Below, in pieces: positions 1 to 13,141 of a DNA stretch of 64,000 nt. How positions within the stretch are numbered: position 1 is the stretch's first letter; each line of letters starts with the position of its first letter. A model generated the notes under the pieces. The model saw only the letters and a list, made by a program, of their open reading frames with translations, made no database searches and was not told the DNA's origin. The translations under genes were made by a program, and so were the position numbers. The stretch lies in the NCBI RefSeq assembly GCF_051020955.1, contig NW_027476187.1, positions 1-64,000 of the forward strand. Direction: 5' to 3'. Origin of the DNA: Megalopta genalis. Lineage: Eukaryota > Arthropoda > Insecta > Hymenoptera > Halictidae.

Positions 1-946
1 TTTAAAGCTATATCACTTATATCGCAAGTATTTGAAGCTAAATCATTTGTTTCGCATGGATTTGAAGCTAAGCCTTCTACATCACATTGATTTGCAGCGA
101 AATCATGTGTTTCGCATGGATTTGAAGCTAACTCGTTCGTTTCGCATGCAGTTGTAGCTTAATAATGTATATCACAAGTATTTGTAGCTAAACCATTTGT
201 TTTGCATGGATTTGAAGCTAAGCCTTCTACTTCGCATTCATTTGAAGCTAAATCATTTGTTTCGCATGGATTTGAATCTAAGCCTTGTCCTTCGAATTGA
301 TTTGAAGCTAAATCATATGTGTCGCATGGATTTGAAGCTGAACCTACTACATCGCATTGATGTGAAGCTAAATCTTGTGTATCGCATGGATTTGAAGCTA
401 AACCTTCTACATCGCATTGGTTTGAAGCTAAATCATGTGAATCGCATGGAATTGAAGCTAACTCGTTCGTTTCTCATGCAGTTGTAGCTTAATAATGTAT
501 ATCACAAGTATTTGTAGCTAAACCATTTGTTTTGCATGGATTTGAAGCTAAGCCTTCTACTTCGCATTCATTTGAAGCTAAATCATTTGTTTCGCATGGA
601 TTTGAATCTAAGCCTTGTCCTTCGAATTGATTTGAAGCTAAATCATGTGTTTCGAATGGATTTGAAGCTAAACCTTCTACATCGAATTGATTTGAAGCTA
701 AATCATGTGTCTCGCATGGATTTGAAGCTACCTCGTTTGTTCCTATAGTATTTAAATCTATATCACTTATATCGCAAGTATTTGAAGCTAAAACATATGT
801 GTCGCATGGATTTGAAGCTGAACCTTCTACATCGCATTGGTTTGAAGCTAAATCATGTGAATCGCATGGAATTGAAGCTAACTCGTTCGTTTCTCATGCA
901 GTTGTAGCTTAATAATGTATATCACAAGTATTTGTAGCTAAACCAT
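1..946. repeat. A-type cassettes left of the 2,220-bp higher-order repeat
   Basis: This stretch contains A cassettes beginning near 197, 527 and 947 (unit types in the order TTTTGCATGGA, CTTCGCATTCA, TTTCGCATGGA, CTTCGAATTGA and so on). It does not match the sequence 2,219 bp downstream until about position 900, so the regular higher-order repeat starts there. It carries local variants such as TTCTCATGCA near 471 and 891, shared by two neighbouring cassettes. That sharing points to a local duplication of about 420 bp. Confidence 0.8.
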
Positions 947-3165
947 TTGTTTTGCATGGATTTGAAGCTAAGCCTTCTACTTCGCATTCATTTGAAGCTA
1001 AATCATTTGTTTCGCATGGATTTGAATTTAAGCCTTGTCCTTCGAATTGATTTGAAGCTAAATCATGTGTTTCGAATGGATTTGAAGCTAAACCTTCTAC
1101 ATCGAATTAATTTGAAGCTAAATCATGTGTCTCGCATGGAATTGAAGCTACCTCGTTTGTTCCTACAGTATTTAAAGCTATATCACTTATATCGCAAGTA
1201 TTTGAAGCTAAAACATATGTGTCGCTTGGATTTGAAGCTGAACCTACTACATCGCATTGATTTGAAGCTAAATCTTGTGTATCGCATGGATTTGAAGCTA
1301 AACCTTCTACATCGCATTGGTTTGAAGCTAAATCATGTGAATCGCATGGACTTGAAGCTAACTCGTTCGTTTCGCATGCTGTTGTAGCTAAATGATATAT
1401 ATAACAAGTATTTGTAGCTAATCCATTTGTTTTGCATGGATTTGAAGCTAAGCCCTCTACTTCGCATTCATTTGAAGCTAAATCATTTGTTTCGCATGGA
1501 TTTGAAGCTAAGCCTTCTACATCACATTGATTTGCAGCGAAATCATGTGTTTCGCATGGATTTGAAGCTAACTCGTTCGTTTCGCATGCAGTTGTAGCTT
1601 AATAATGTATATCACAAGTATTTGTAGCTAAACCATTTGTTTTGCATGGATTTGAAGCTAAGCCTTCTACTTCACATTCATTTGAAGCTAAATCATTTGT
1701 TTCGCATGGATTTGAATCTAAGCCTTGTCCTTCGAATTGATTTGAAGCTAAATCATGTGTTTCGTATGGATTTGAAGCCAAACCTTCTACATCGAATTAA
1801 TTTGAAGCTAAATCATGTGTCTCGCATGGAATTGAAGCTACCTCGTTTGTTCCTACAGTATTTAAAGCTATATCACTTATATCGCAAGTATTTGAAGCTA
1901 AAACATATGTGTCGCATGGATTTGAAGCTGAACCTACTACATCGCATTGATTTGAAGCTAAATCTTGTGTATCGCATGGATTTGAAGCTAACCTTCTACA
2001 TCGCATTGGTTTGAAGCTAAATCATGTGAATCGCATGGATTTGAAGCTAACTCGTTCGTTTCGCATGCAGTTGTAGCTAAATGATATATATCACAAGTAT
2101 TTGTAGCTAATCCATTTGTTTTGCATGGATTTGAAGCTAAGCCCTCTACTTCGCATTCATTTGAAGCTAAATCATTTGTTTCGCATGGATTTGAAGCTAA
2201 GCCTTCTACATCACATTGATTTGCAGCGAAATCATGTGAATCGCATGGATTTGAAGCTAACTCGTTCGTTTCGCATGCAGTTGTAGCTTAATAATATATA
2301 TCACAAGTATTTGTAGCTAAACCATTTGTTTTGCATGGATTTGAAGCTAAGCCTTCTACTTCGCATTCATTTGAAGCTAAGTCATTTGTTTCGCATGGAT
2401 TTGAATGTAAGCCTTGTCCTTCGAATTGATTTGAAGCTAAATCATGTGTTTCGTATGGATTTGATGCTAAACCTTCTACATCGAATTGATTTGAAGCTAA
2501 ATCATGTGTCTCGCATGGATTTGAAGCTACCTCGTTTGTTCCTACAGTATTTAAATCTATATCACTTATATCGCAAGTATTTGAAGCTAAAACATATGTG
2601 TCGCATGGATTTGAAGCTGAACCTACTACATCACATTGATTTGCAGCTAAATCATGTGTTTCGCATGGATTTGAAGCTAACTCGTTCGTTTCGCATGCAG
2701 TTGTAGCTTAATAATGTATATCACAAGTATTTGTAGCTAAACCATTTGTTTTGCATGGATTTGAAGCTAAGCCTTCTACATCGCATTCATTTGAAGCTAA
2801 ATCATTTGTTTTGCATGGATTTGAAGCTAAGCCTTCTACATCGCATTCATTTGAAGCTAAATCATGTGTTTCGTATGAATTTGAAGCTAAACCTTCTACA
2901 TCGAATTGATTTGAAGCTAAATCATGTGTCTCGCATGGAATTGAAGCTACCTCGTTTGTTCCTACAGTATTTAAAGCTATATCACTTATATCGCAAGTAT
3001 TTGAAGCTAAATCATTTGTTTCGCATGGATTTGAAGCTAAGCCTTCTACATCACATTGATTTGCAGCTAAATCATGTGTTTCGCATGGATTTGAAGCTAA
3101 CTCGTTCGTTTCGCATGCAGTTGTAGCTTAATAATGTATATCACAAGTATTTGTAGCTAAACCAT
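947..3165. repeat. 2,220-bp higher-order repeat, copy 1 (2,219 bp)
   Basis: This copy aligns over its whole length with 3,166-5,385. It has a single 1-bp loss near 1,990 (GAAGCTAACC where other copies have GAAGCTAAACC) and only a handful of substitutions, for example GAATTTA for GAATCTA near 1,027, CGCTTGGA near 1,225 and ATAACAAG near 1,412. It contains cassettes starting at 947, 1,637, 2,326 and 2,746. The higher-order unit is therefore 23+23+14+14 = 74 monomers. Confidence 0.9.
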
Positions 3166-5385
3166 TTGTTTTGCATGGATTTGAAGCTAAGCCTTCTACT
3201 TCGCATTCATTTGAAGCTAAATCATTTGTTTCGCATGGATTTGAATCTAAGCCTTGTCCTTCGAATTGATTTGAAGCTAAATCATGTGTTTCGAATGGAT
3301 TTGAAGCTAAACCTTCTACATCGAATTAATTTGAAGCTAAATCATGTGTCTCGCATGGAATTGAAGCTACCTCGTTTGTTCCTACAGTATTTAAAGCTAT
3401 ATCACTTATATCGCAAGTATTTGAAGCTAAAACATATGTGTCGCATGGATTTGAAGCTGAACCTACTACATCGCATTGATTTGAAGCTAAATCTTGTGTA
3501 TCGCATGGATTTGAAGCTAAACCTTCTACATCGCATTGGTTTGAAGCTAAATCATGTGAATCGCATGGATTTGAAGCTAACTCGTTCGTTTCGCATGCTG
3601 TTGTAGCTAAATGATATATATCACAAGTATTTGTAGCTAATCCATTTGTTTTGCATGGATTTGAAGCTAAGCCCTCTACTTCGCATTCATTTGAAGCTAA
3701 ATCATTTGTTTCGCATGGATTTGAAGCTAAGCCTTCTACATCACATTGATTTGCAGCGAAATCATGTGTTTCGCATGGATTTGAAGCTAACTCGTTCGTT
3801 TCGCATGCAGTTGTAGCTTAATAATGTATATCACAAGTATTTGTAGCTAAACCATTTGTTTTGCATGGATTTGAAGCTAAGCCTTCTACTTCGCATTCAT
3901 TTGAAGCTAAATCATTTGTTTCGCATGGATTTGAATCTAAGCCTTGTCCTTCGAATTGATTTGAAGCTAAATCATGTGTTTCGTATGGATTTGAAGCCAA
4001 ACCTTCTACATCGAATTAATTTGAAGCTAAATCATGTGTCTCGCATGGAATTGAAGCTACCTCGTTTGTTCCTACAGTATTTAAAGCTATATCACTTATA
4101 TCGCAAGTATTTGAAGCTAAAACATATGTGTCGCATGGATTTGAAGCTGAACCTACTACATCGCATTGATTTGAAGCTAAATCTTGTGTATCGCATGGAT
4201 TTGAAGCTAAACCTTCTACATCGCATTGGTTTGAAGCTAAATCATGTGAATCGCATGGATTTGAAGCTAACTCGTTCGTTTCGCATGCAGTTGTAGCTAA
4301 ATGATATATATCACAAGTATTTGTAGCTAATCCATTTGTTTTGCATGGATTTGAAGCTAAGCCCTCTACTTCGCATTCATTTGAAGCTAAATCATTTGTT
4401 TCGCATGGATTTGAAGCTAAGCCTTCTACATCACATTGATTTGCAGCGAAATCATGTGAATCGCATGGATTTGAAGCTAACTCGTTCGTTTCGCATGCAG
4501 TTGTAGCTTAATAATATATATCACAAGTATTTGTAGCTAAACCATTTGTTTTGCATGGATTTGAAGCTAAGCCTTCTACTTCGCATTCATTTGAAGCTAA
4601 GTCATTTGTTTCGCATGGATTTGAATGTAAGCCTTGTCCTTCGAATTGATTTGAAGCTAAATCATGTGTTTCGTATGGATTTGATGCTAAACCTTCTACA
4701 TCGAATTGATTTGAAGCTAAATCATGTGTCTCGCATGGATTTGAAGCTACCTCGTTTGTTCCTACAGTATTTAAATCTATATCACTTATATCGCAAGTAT
4801 TTGAAGCTAAAACATATGTGTCGCATGGATTTGAAGCTGAACCTACTACATCACATTGATTTGCAGCTAAATCATGTGTTTCGCATGGATTTGAAGCTAA
4901 CTCGTTCGTTTCGCATGCAGTTGTAGCTTAATAATGTATATCACAAGTATTTGTAGCTAAACCATTTGTTTTGCATGGATTTGAAGCTAAGCCTTCTACA
5001 TCGCATTCATTTGAAGCTAAATCATTTGTTTTGCATGGATTTGAAGCTAAGCCTTCTACATCGCATTCATTTGAAGCTAAATCATGTGTTTCGTATGAAT
5101 TTGAAGCTAAACCTTCTACATCGAATTGATTTGAAGCTAAATCATGTGTCTCGCATGGAATTGAAGCTACCTCGTTTGTTCCTACAGTATTTAAAGCTAT
5201 ATCACTTATATCGCAAGTATTTGAAGCTAAATCATTTGTTTCGCATGGATTTGAAGCTAAGCCTTCTACATCACATTGATTTGCAGCTAAATCATGTGTT
5301 TCGCATGGATTTGAAGCTAACTCGTTCGTTTCGCATGCAGTTGTAGCTTAATAATGTATATCACAAGTATTTGTAGCTAAACCAT
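3166..5385. repeat. 2,220-bp higher-order repeat, copy 2
   Basis: Exactly 74 monomers. Compared line by line by eye with 5,386-7,605 I found no difference. Cassettes start at 3,166, 3,856, 4,546 and 4,966 (spacings 690, 690, 420 and 420 bp). Identity this high between 2.2-kb neighbours, while monomers inside a copy differ by 10-40%, is the hallmark of recent amplification of a whole higher-order unit. Confidence 0.93.
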
Positions 5386-7605
5386 TTGTTTTGCATGGAT
5401 TTGAAGCTAAGCCTTCTACTTCGCATTCATTTGAAGCTAAATCATTTGTTTCGCATGGATTTGAATCTAAGCCTTGTCCTTCGAATTGATTTGAAGCTAA
5501 ATCATGTGTTTCGAATGGATTTGAAGCTAAACCTTCTACATCGAATTAATTTGAAGCTAAATCATGTGTCTCGCATGGAATTGAAGCTACCTCGTTTGTT
5601 CCTACAGTATTTAAAGCTATATCACTTATATCGCAAGTATTTGAAGCTAAAACATATGTGTCGCATGGATTTGAAGCTGAACCTACTACATCGCATTGAT
5701 TTGAAGCTAAATCTTGTGTATCGCATGGATTTGAAGCTAAACCTTCTACATCGCATTGGTTTGAAGCTAAATCATGTGAATCGCATGGATTTGAAGCTAA
5801 CTCGTTCGTTTCGCATGCTGTTGTAGCTAAATGATATATATCACAAGTATTTGTAGCTAATCCATTTGTTTTGCATGGATTTGAAGCTAAGCCCTCTACT
5901 TCGCATTCATTTGAAGCTAAATCATTTGTTTCGCATGGATTTGAAGCTAAGCCTTCTACATCACATTGATTTGCAGCGAAATCATGTGTTTCGCATGGAT
6001 TTGAAGCTAACTCGTTCGTTTCGCATGCAGTTGTAGCTTAATAATGTATATCACAAGTATTTGTAGCTAAACCATTTGTTTTGCATGGATTTGAAGCTAA
6101 GCCTTCTACTTCGCATTCATTTGAAGCTAAATCATTTGTTTCGCATGGATTTGAATCTAAGCCTTGTCCTTCGAATTGATTTGAAGCTAAATCATGTGTT
6201 TCGTATGGATTTGAAGCCAAACCTTCTACATCGAATTAATTTGAAGCTAAATCATGTGTCTCGCATGGAATTGAAGCTACCTCGTTTGTTCCTACAGTAT
6301 TTAAAGCTATATCACTTATATCGCAAGTATTTGAAGCTAAAACATATGTGTCGCATGGATTTGAAGCTGAACCTACTACATCGCATTGATTTGAAGCTAA
6401 ATCTTGTGTATCGCATGGATTTGAAGCTAAACCTTCTACATCGCATTGGTTTGAAGCTAAATCATGTGAATCGCATGGATTTGAAGCTAACTCGTTCGTT
6501 TCGCATGCAGTTGTAGCTAAATGATATATATCACAAGTATTTGTAGCTAATCCATTTGTTTTGCATGGATTTGAAGCTAAGCCCTCTACTTCGCATTCAT
6601 TTGAAGCTAAATCATTTGTTTCGCATGGATTTGAAGCTAAGCCTTCTACATCACATTGATTTGCAGCGAAATCATGTGAATCGCATGGATTTGAAGCTAA
6701 CTCGTTCGTTTCGCATGCAGTTGTAGCTTAATAATATATATCACAAGTATTTGTAGCTAAACCATTTGTTTTGCATGGATTTGAAGCTAAGCCTTCTACT
6801 TCGCATTCATTTGAAGCTAAGTCATTTGTTTCGCATGGATTTGAATGTAAGCCTTGTCCTTCGAATTGATTTGAAGCTAAATCATGTGTTTCGTATGGAT
6901 TTGATGCTAAACCTTCTACATCGAATTGATTTGAAGCTAAATCATGTGTCTCGCATGGATTTGAAGCTACCTCGTTTGTTCCTACAGTATTTAAATCTAT
7001 ATCACTTATATCGCAAGTATTTGAAGCTAAAACATATGTGTCGCATGGATTTGAAGCTGAACCTACTACATCACATTGATTTGCAGCTAAATCATGTGTT
7101 TCGCATGGATTTGAAGCTAACTCGTTCGTTTCGCATGCAGTTGTAGCTTAATAATGTATATCACAAGTATTTGTAGCTAAACCATTTGTTTTGCATGGAT
7201 TTGAAGCTAAGCCTTCTACATCGCATTCATTTGAAGCTAAATCATTTGTTTTGCATGGATTTGAAGCTAAGCCTTCTACATCGCATTCATTTGAAGCTAA
7301 ATCATGTGTTTCGTATGAATTTGAAGCTAAACCTTCTACATCGAATTGATTTGAAGCTAAATCATGTGTCTCGCATGGAATTGAAGCTACCTCGTTTGTT
7401 CCTACAGTATTTAAAGCTATATCACTTATATCGCAAGTATTTGAAGCTAAATCATTTGTTTCGCATGGATTTGAAGCTAAGCCTTCTACATCACATTGAT
7501 TTGCAGCTAAATCATGTGTTTCGCATGGATTTGAAGCTAACTCGTTCGTTTCGCATGCAGTTGTAGCTTAATAATGTATATCACAAGTATTTGTAGCTAA
7601 ACCAT
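5386..7605. repeat. 2,220-bp higher-order repeat, copy 3
   Basis: Exactly 74 monomers, visually identical to copy 2, with cassettes at 5,386, 6,076, 6,766 and 7,186. It has no internal indel. It is followed directly by a fourth, rearranged copy. Confidence 0.93.
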
Positions 7606-10140
7606 TTGTTTTGCATGGATTTGAAGCTAAGCCTTCTACTTCGCATTCATTTGAAGCTAAATCATTTGTTTCGCATGGATTTGAATCTAAGCCTTGTCCT
7701 TCGAATTGATTTGAAGCTAAATCATGTGTTTCGAATGGATTTGAAGCTAAACCTTCTACATCGAATTAATTTGAAGCTAAATCATGTGTCTCGCATGGAA
7801 TTGAAGCTACCTCGTTTGTTCCTACAGTATTTAAAGCTATATCACTTATATCGCAAGTATTTGAAGCTAAAACATATGTGTCGCATGGATTTGAAGCTGA
7901 ACCTACTACATCGCATTGATTTGAAGCTAAATCTTGTGTATCGCATGGATTTGAAGCTAAACCTTCTACATCGCATTGGTTTGAAGCTAAATCATGTGAA
8001 TCGCATGGATTTGAAGCTAACTCGTTCGTTTCGCATGCTGTTGTAGCTAAATGATATATATCACAAGTATTTGTAGCTAATCCATTTGTTTTGCATGGAT
8101 TTGAAGCTAAGCCCTCTACTTCGCATTCATTTGAAGCTAAATCATTTGTTTCGCATGGATTTGAAGCTAAGCCTTCTACATCACATTGATTTGCAGCGAA
8201 ATCATGTGTTTCGCATGGATTTGAAGCTAACTCGTTCGTTTCGCATGCAGTTGTAGCTTAATAATGTATATCACAAGTATTTGTAGCTAAACCATTTGTT
8301 TTGCATGGATTTGAAGCTAAGCCTTCTACTTCACATTCATTTGAAGCTAAATCATTTGTTTCGCATGGATTTGAATCTAAGCCTTGTCCTTCGAATTGAT
8401 TTGAAGCTAAATCATGTGTTTCGTATGGATTTGAAGCCAAACCTTCTACACCGAATTAATTTGAAGCTAAATCATGTGTCTCGCATGGAATTGAAGCTAC
8501 CTCGTTTGTTCCTACAGTATTTAAAGCTATATCACTTATATCGCAAGTATTTGAAGCTAAAACATATGTGTCGCATGGATTTGAAGCTGAACCTACTACA
8601 TCGCATTGATTTGAAGCTAAATCTTGTGTATCGCATGGAATTGAAGCTACCTCGTTTGTTCCTACAGTATTTAAAACTATATCACTTATATCGCAAGTAT
8701 TTGAAGCTAAAACATATGTGTCGCATGGATTTGAAGCTGAACCTACTACATCGCATTGATTTGAAGCTAAATCTTGTGTATCGCATGGATTTGAAGCTAA
8801 ACCTTTTACATCGCATTGGTTTGAAGCTAAATCATGTGAATCGCATGGATTTCAAGCTAACTCGTTCGTTTCGCATGCTGTTGTAGCTAAATGATATATA
8901 TCACAAGTATTTGTAGCTAATCCATTTGTTTTGCATGGATTTGAAGCTAAGCCCTCTACTTCGCATTCATTTGAAGCTAAATCATTTGTTTCGCATGGAT
9001 TTGAAGCTAAGCCTTCTACATCACATTGATTTGCAGCGAAATCATGTGTTTCGCATGGATTTGAAGCTAACTCGTTCGTTTCGCATGCAGTTGTAGCTTA
9101 ATAATGTATATCACAAGTATTTGTAGCTAAACCATTTGTTTTGCATGGATTTGAAGCTAAGCCTTCTACTTCGCATTCATTTGAAGCTAAATCATTTGTT
9201 TCGCATGGATTTGAATCTAAGCCTTGTCCTTCGAATTGATTTGAAGCTAAATCATGTGTTTCGTATGGATTTGAAGCCAAACCTTCTACATCGAATTAAT
9301 TTGAAGCTAAATCATGTGTCTCGCATGGAATTGAAGCTACCTCGTTTGTTCCTACAGTATTTAAAGCTATATCACTTATATCGCAAGTATTTGAAGCTAA
9401 AACATATGTGTCGCATGGATTTGAAGCTGAACCTACTACATCGCATTGATTTGAAGCTAAATCTTGTGTATCGCATGGATTTGAAGCTAAACCTTCTACA
9501 TCGCATTGGTTTGAAGCTAAATCATGTGAATCGCATGGATTTGAAGCTAACTCGTTCGTTTCGCATGCAGTTGTAGCTAAATGATATATATCACAAGTAT
9601 TTGTAGCTAATCCATTTGTTTTGCATGGATTTGAAGCTAAGCCCTCTACTTCGCATTCATTTGAAGCTAAATCATTTGTTTCGCATGGATTTGAAGCTAA
9701 GCCTTCTACATCACATTGATTTGCAGCGAAATCATGTGAATCGCATGGATTTGAAGCTAACTCGTTCGTTTCGCATGCAGTTGTAGCTTAATAATATATA
9801 TCACAAGTATTTGTAGCTAAACCATTTGTTTTGCATGGATTTGAAGCTAAGCCTTCTACTTCGCATTCATTTGAAGCTAAATCATTTGTTTCGCATGGAT
9901 TTGAATGTAAGCCTTGTCCTTCGAATTGATTTGAAGCTAAATCATGTGTTTCGAATGGATTTGATGCTAAACCTTCTACATCGAATTGATTTGAAGCTAA
10001 ATCATGTGTCTCGCATGGATTTGAAGCTACCTCGTTTGTTCCTACAGTATTTAAATCTATATCACTTATATCGCAAGTATTTGAAGCTAAAACATATGTG
10101 TCGCATGGATTTGAAGCTGAACCTACTACATCGCATTGAT
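7606..10140. repeat. 2,220-bp higher-order repeat, copy 4 (partial, with 840-bp internal duplication)
   Basis: The start matches copy 3 at a 2,220-bp offset up to 8,640. After an 840-bp tandem duplication the match resumes at a 3,060-bp offset (9,481 corresponds to 6,421) and fades near 10,140, where a GTGTAGCTAA monomer begins a different cassette order. It shares the CTTCACATTCA variant near 8,330 with copy 1 (near 1,671), whereas copies 2 and 3 have CTTCGCATTCA. The flanking copies are therefore related to each other at that site. Confidence 0.85.
7801..9480. repeat. 840-bp in-register tandem duplication (28 monomers x 2)
   Basis: 7,801-8,640 aligns with 8,641-9,480 at a constant offset of 840 bp, exactly 28 monomers. 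The two halves differ at a few bases, for example AAAGCTAT versus AAAACTAT near 7,834/8,674, TCACATTC versus TCGCATTC near 8,331/9,171, and ACCGAATT versus ATCGAATT near 8,450/9,290. Unequal crossover between misaligned cassettes explains it simply. Confidence 0.88.
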
Positions 10141-11731
10141 GTGTAGCTAAATCTTGTGTATCGCATGGATTTGAAGCTAAACCTTCTACATCGCATTGGT
10201 TTGAAGATAAATCATGTGAATCGCATGGATTTGAAGCTAACTCGTTCGTTTCGCATGCAGTTGTATCTAAATGATATATATCACAAGTATTTGTAGCTAA
10301 ACCATTTGTTTTGCATGGATTTGAAGCTAAGCCTTCTACTTCGCATTCATTTGAAGCTAGATCATTTGTTTCGCATGGATTTGAATGTAAGCCTTGTCCT
10401 TCGAATTGATTTGAAGCTAAATCATGTGTTTCGTATGGATTTGATGCTAAACCTTCTACATCGAATTGATTTGAAGCTAAATCATGTGTCTCGCATGGAT
10501 TTGAAGCTACCTCGTTTGTTCCTACAGTATTTAAATATATATCACTTATATCGCAAGTATTTGAAGCTAAAACATATGTGTCGCATGGATTTGAAGCTGA
10601 ACCTACTACATCGCATTGATGTGAAGCTAAATCTTGTGTATCGCATGGATTTGAAGCTAAACCTTCTACATCGCATTGGTTTGAAGCTAAATCATGTGAA
10701 TCGCATGGAATTGAAGCTAACTCGTTCGTTTCGCATGCAGTTGTAGCTTAATAATGTATATCACAAGTATTTGTAGCTAAACCATTTGTTTTGCATGGAT
10801 TTGAAGCTAAGCCTTCTACATCGCATTCATTTGAAGCTAAATCATTTGTTTCGCATAGATTTTAATCTAAGCCATGTCCTTCGAATTGATTTGAAGCTAA
10901 ATCATGTGTTTCGTATGAATTTGAAGCTAAACCTTCTACATCGAATTGATTTGAAGCTAAATCATGTGTCTCGCATGGAATTGAAGCTACCTCGTTTGTT
11001 CCTACAGTATTTAAAGCTATATCACTTATATCGCAAGTATTTGAAGCTAAATCATTTGTTTCGCATGGATTTGAAGCTAAGCCTTCTACATCACATTGAT
11101 TTGCAGCTAAATCATGTGTTTCGCATGGATTTGAAGCTAACTCGTTCGTTTCGCATGCAGTTGTAGCTTAATAATGTATATCACAAGTATTTGTAGCTAA
11201 ACCATTTGTTTTGCATGGATTTGAAGCTAAGCCTTCTACTTCGCATTCATTTGAAGCTAAATCATTTGTTTCGCATGAATTTGAATCTAAGCCTTGTCCT
11301 TCGAATTGATTTGAAGCTAAATCATGTGTTTCGTATGGATTTGATGCTAAACCTTCTACATCGAATTGATTTGAAGCTAAATCATGTGTCTCGCATGGAT
11401 TTGAAGCTACCTCGTTTGTTCCTACAGTATTTAAATCTATATCACTTATATCGCAAGTATTTGAAGCTAAAACATATGTGTCGCATGGATTTGAAGCTGA
11501 ACCTACTACATCGCATTGATGTGTAGCTAAATCTTGTGTATCGCATGGATTTGAAGCTAAACCTTCTACATCGCATTGGTTTGAAGCTAAATCATGTGAA
11601 TCGCATGGATTTGAAGCTAACTCGTTCGTTTCGCATGCAATTGTAGCTTAATAATGTATATCACAAGTATTTGTAGCTAAACCATTTGTTTTGCATGGAT
11701 TTGAAGCTAAGCCTTCTACATCGCATTCATT

Positions 11732-13027
11732 TTAAGCTAAATCATTTGTTTCGCATGGATTTGAATCTAAGCCATGTCCTTCGAATTGATTTGAAGCTAA
11801 ATCATGTGTTTCGTATGGATTTGAAGCTAAACCTTCTACATCGAATTGATTTGAAGCTAAATCATGTGTCTCGCATGGAATTGAAGCTACCTCGTTTGTT
11901 CCTACAGTATTTAAAGCTATATCACTTATATCGCAAGTATTTGAAGCTAAAACATATGTGTCGCATGGATTTGAAGCTGAACCTACTACATCGCATTGAT
12001 TTGAAGCTAAATCTTGTGTATCGCATGGATTTGAAGCTAAACCTTCTACATCGCATTGGTTTGAAGCTAAATCATGTGAATCGCATGGATTTGAAGCTAA
12101 CTCGTTCGTTTCACATGCAGTTGTAGCTAAATGATATATATCACAAGTATTTGTAGCTAAACCATTTGTTTTGCATGGATTTGAAGCTAAGCCCTCTACT
12201 TCGCATTCATTTGAAGCTAAATCATTTGTTTCGCATGGATTTGAAGCTAAGCCTTCTACATCACATTGGTTTGAAGCTAAATCATGTGAATCGCATGGAT
12301 TTGAAGCTAACTCGTTCGTTTCGCATGCAGTTGTAGCTAAATGATATATATCACAAGTATTTGTAGCTAAACCATTTGTTTTGCATGGATTTGAAACTAA
12401 GCCTTCTACTTCGCATTCGTTTGAAGCTAAATCATTTGTTTCGCATGGATTTGAAGCTGAACCTACTACATCGCATTGATTTGAAGCTAAATCTTGTGTA
12501 TCGCATGGATTTGTAGCTAAACCTTCCACATCGCATTGGTTTGAATCTAAATCATGTGAATCGCATGGATTTGAAGCTAACTCGTTCGTTTCGCATGCAG
12601 TTGTAGCTAAATGATATATATCACAAGTATTTGTAGCTAAACCATTTGTTATGCATGGATTTGAAACTAAGCCTTCTACTTCGCATTCGTTTGAAGCTAT
12701 ATCATTTGTTTCGCATGGATTTGAAGCTAAGCCTTCTACATCACATTGATTTGCAGCTAAATCATGTGTCTCGCATGGATTTGAAGCTACCTCGTTTGTT
12801 CCTACAGTATTTAAATATATACCACTTATATCGCAAGTATTTGAAGCTAAAACATATGTGTCGCATGGATTTGAAGCTGAACCTACTACATCGCATTGAT
12901 GTGAAGCTAAATCTTGTGTATCGCATGGATTTGAAGCTAAACCTTCTACATCGCATTGGTTTGAAGCTAAATCATGTGAATCGCATGGAATTGAAGCTAA
13001 CTCGTTCGTTTCGCATGCAGTTGTAGC
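11732..13027 (-). other. Second long open decapeptide frame (432 codons), judged non-coding
   Basis: The same minus-strand frame type is open between the TAA contributed by CTTAATAATG at about 13,028 and the TAA created by CATTTTAAGC near 11,732. The decapeptide pattern is identical in kind to that of the 13-15 kb frame (LASNQCDVEG, LASNPCDTQD, SASNPCDTYV, LASNTCDISD). The only start candidate is a GTG at about 12,529, and there is no non-repeat domain. It is separated from its neighbour by stops arising from single substitutions, which is not expected of a maintained exon. Confidence 0.3.
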
Positions 13028-13060
13028 TTAATAATGTATATCACAAGTATTTGTAGCTAA
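12121..13060. repeat. Duplicated segment, left copy (partner 14,131-15,070)
   Basis: The segment matches 14,131-15,070 at an offset of 2,010 bp (67 monomers), including the rare monomers GAAACTAAGCC, ATTCGTTTGAAG and TTATGCATGGA. A third partial copy of the same rare-monomer group lies at about 13,411-14,010. These uncommon variants make the relationship clear despite the repetitive background. Confidence 0.82.
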
Positions 13061-13141
13061 ACCATTTGTTTTGCATGGATTTGAAGCTAAGGCTTCTACA
13101 TCGCATTCATTTGAAGCTAAATCATTTGTTTCGCATAGATT

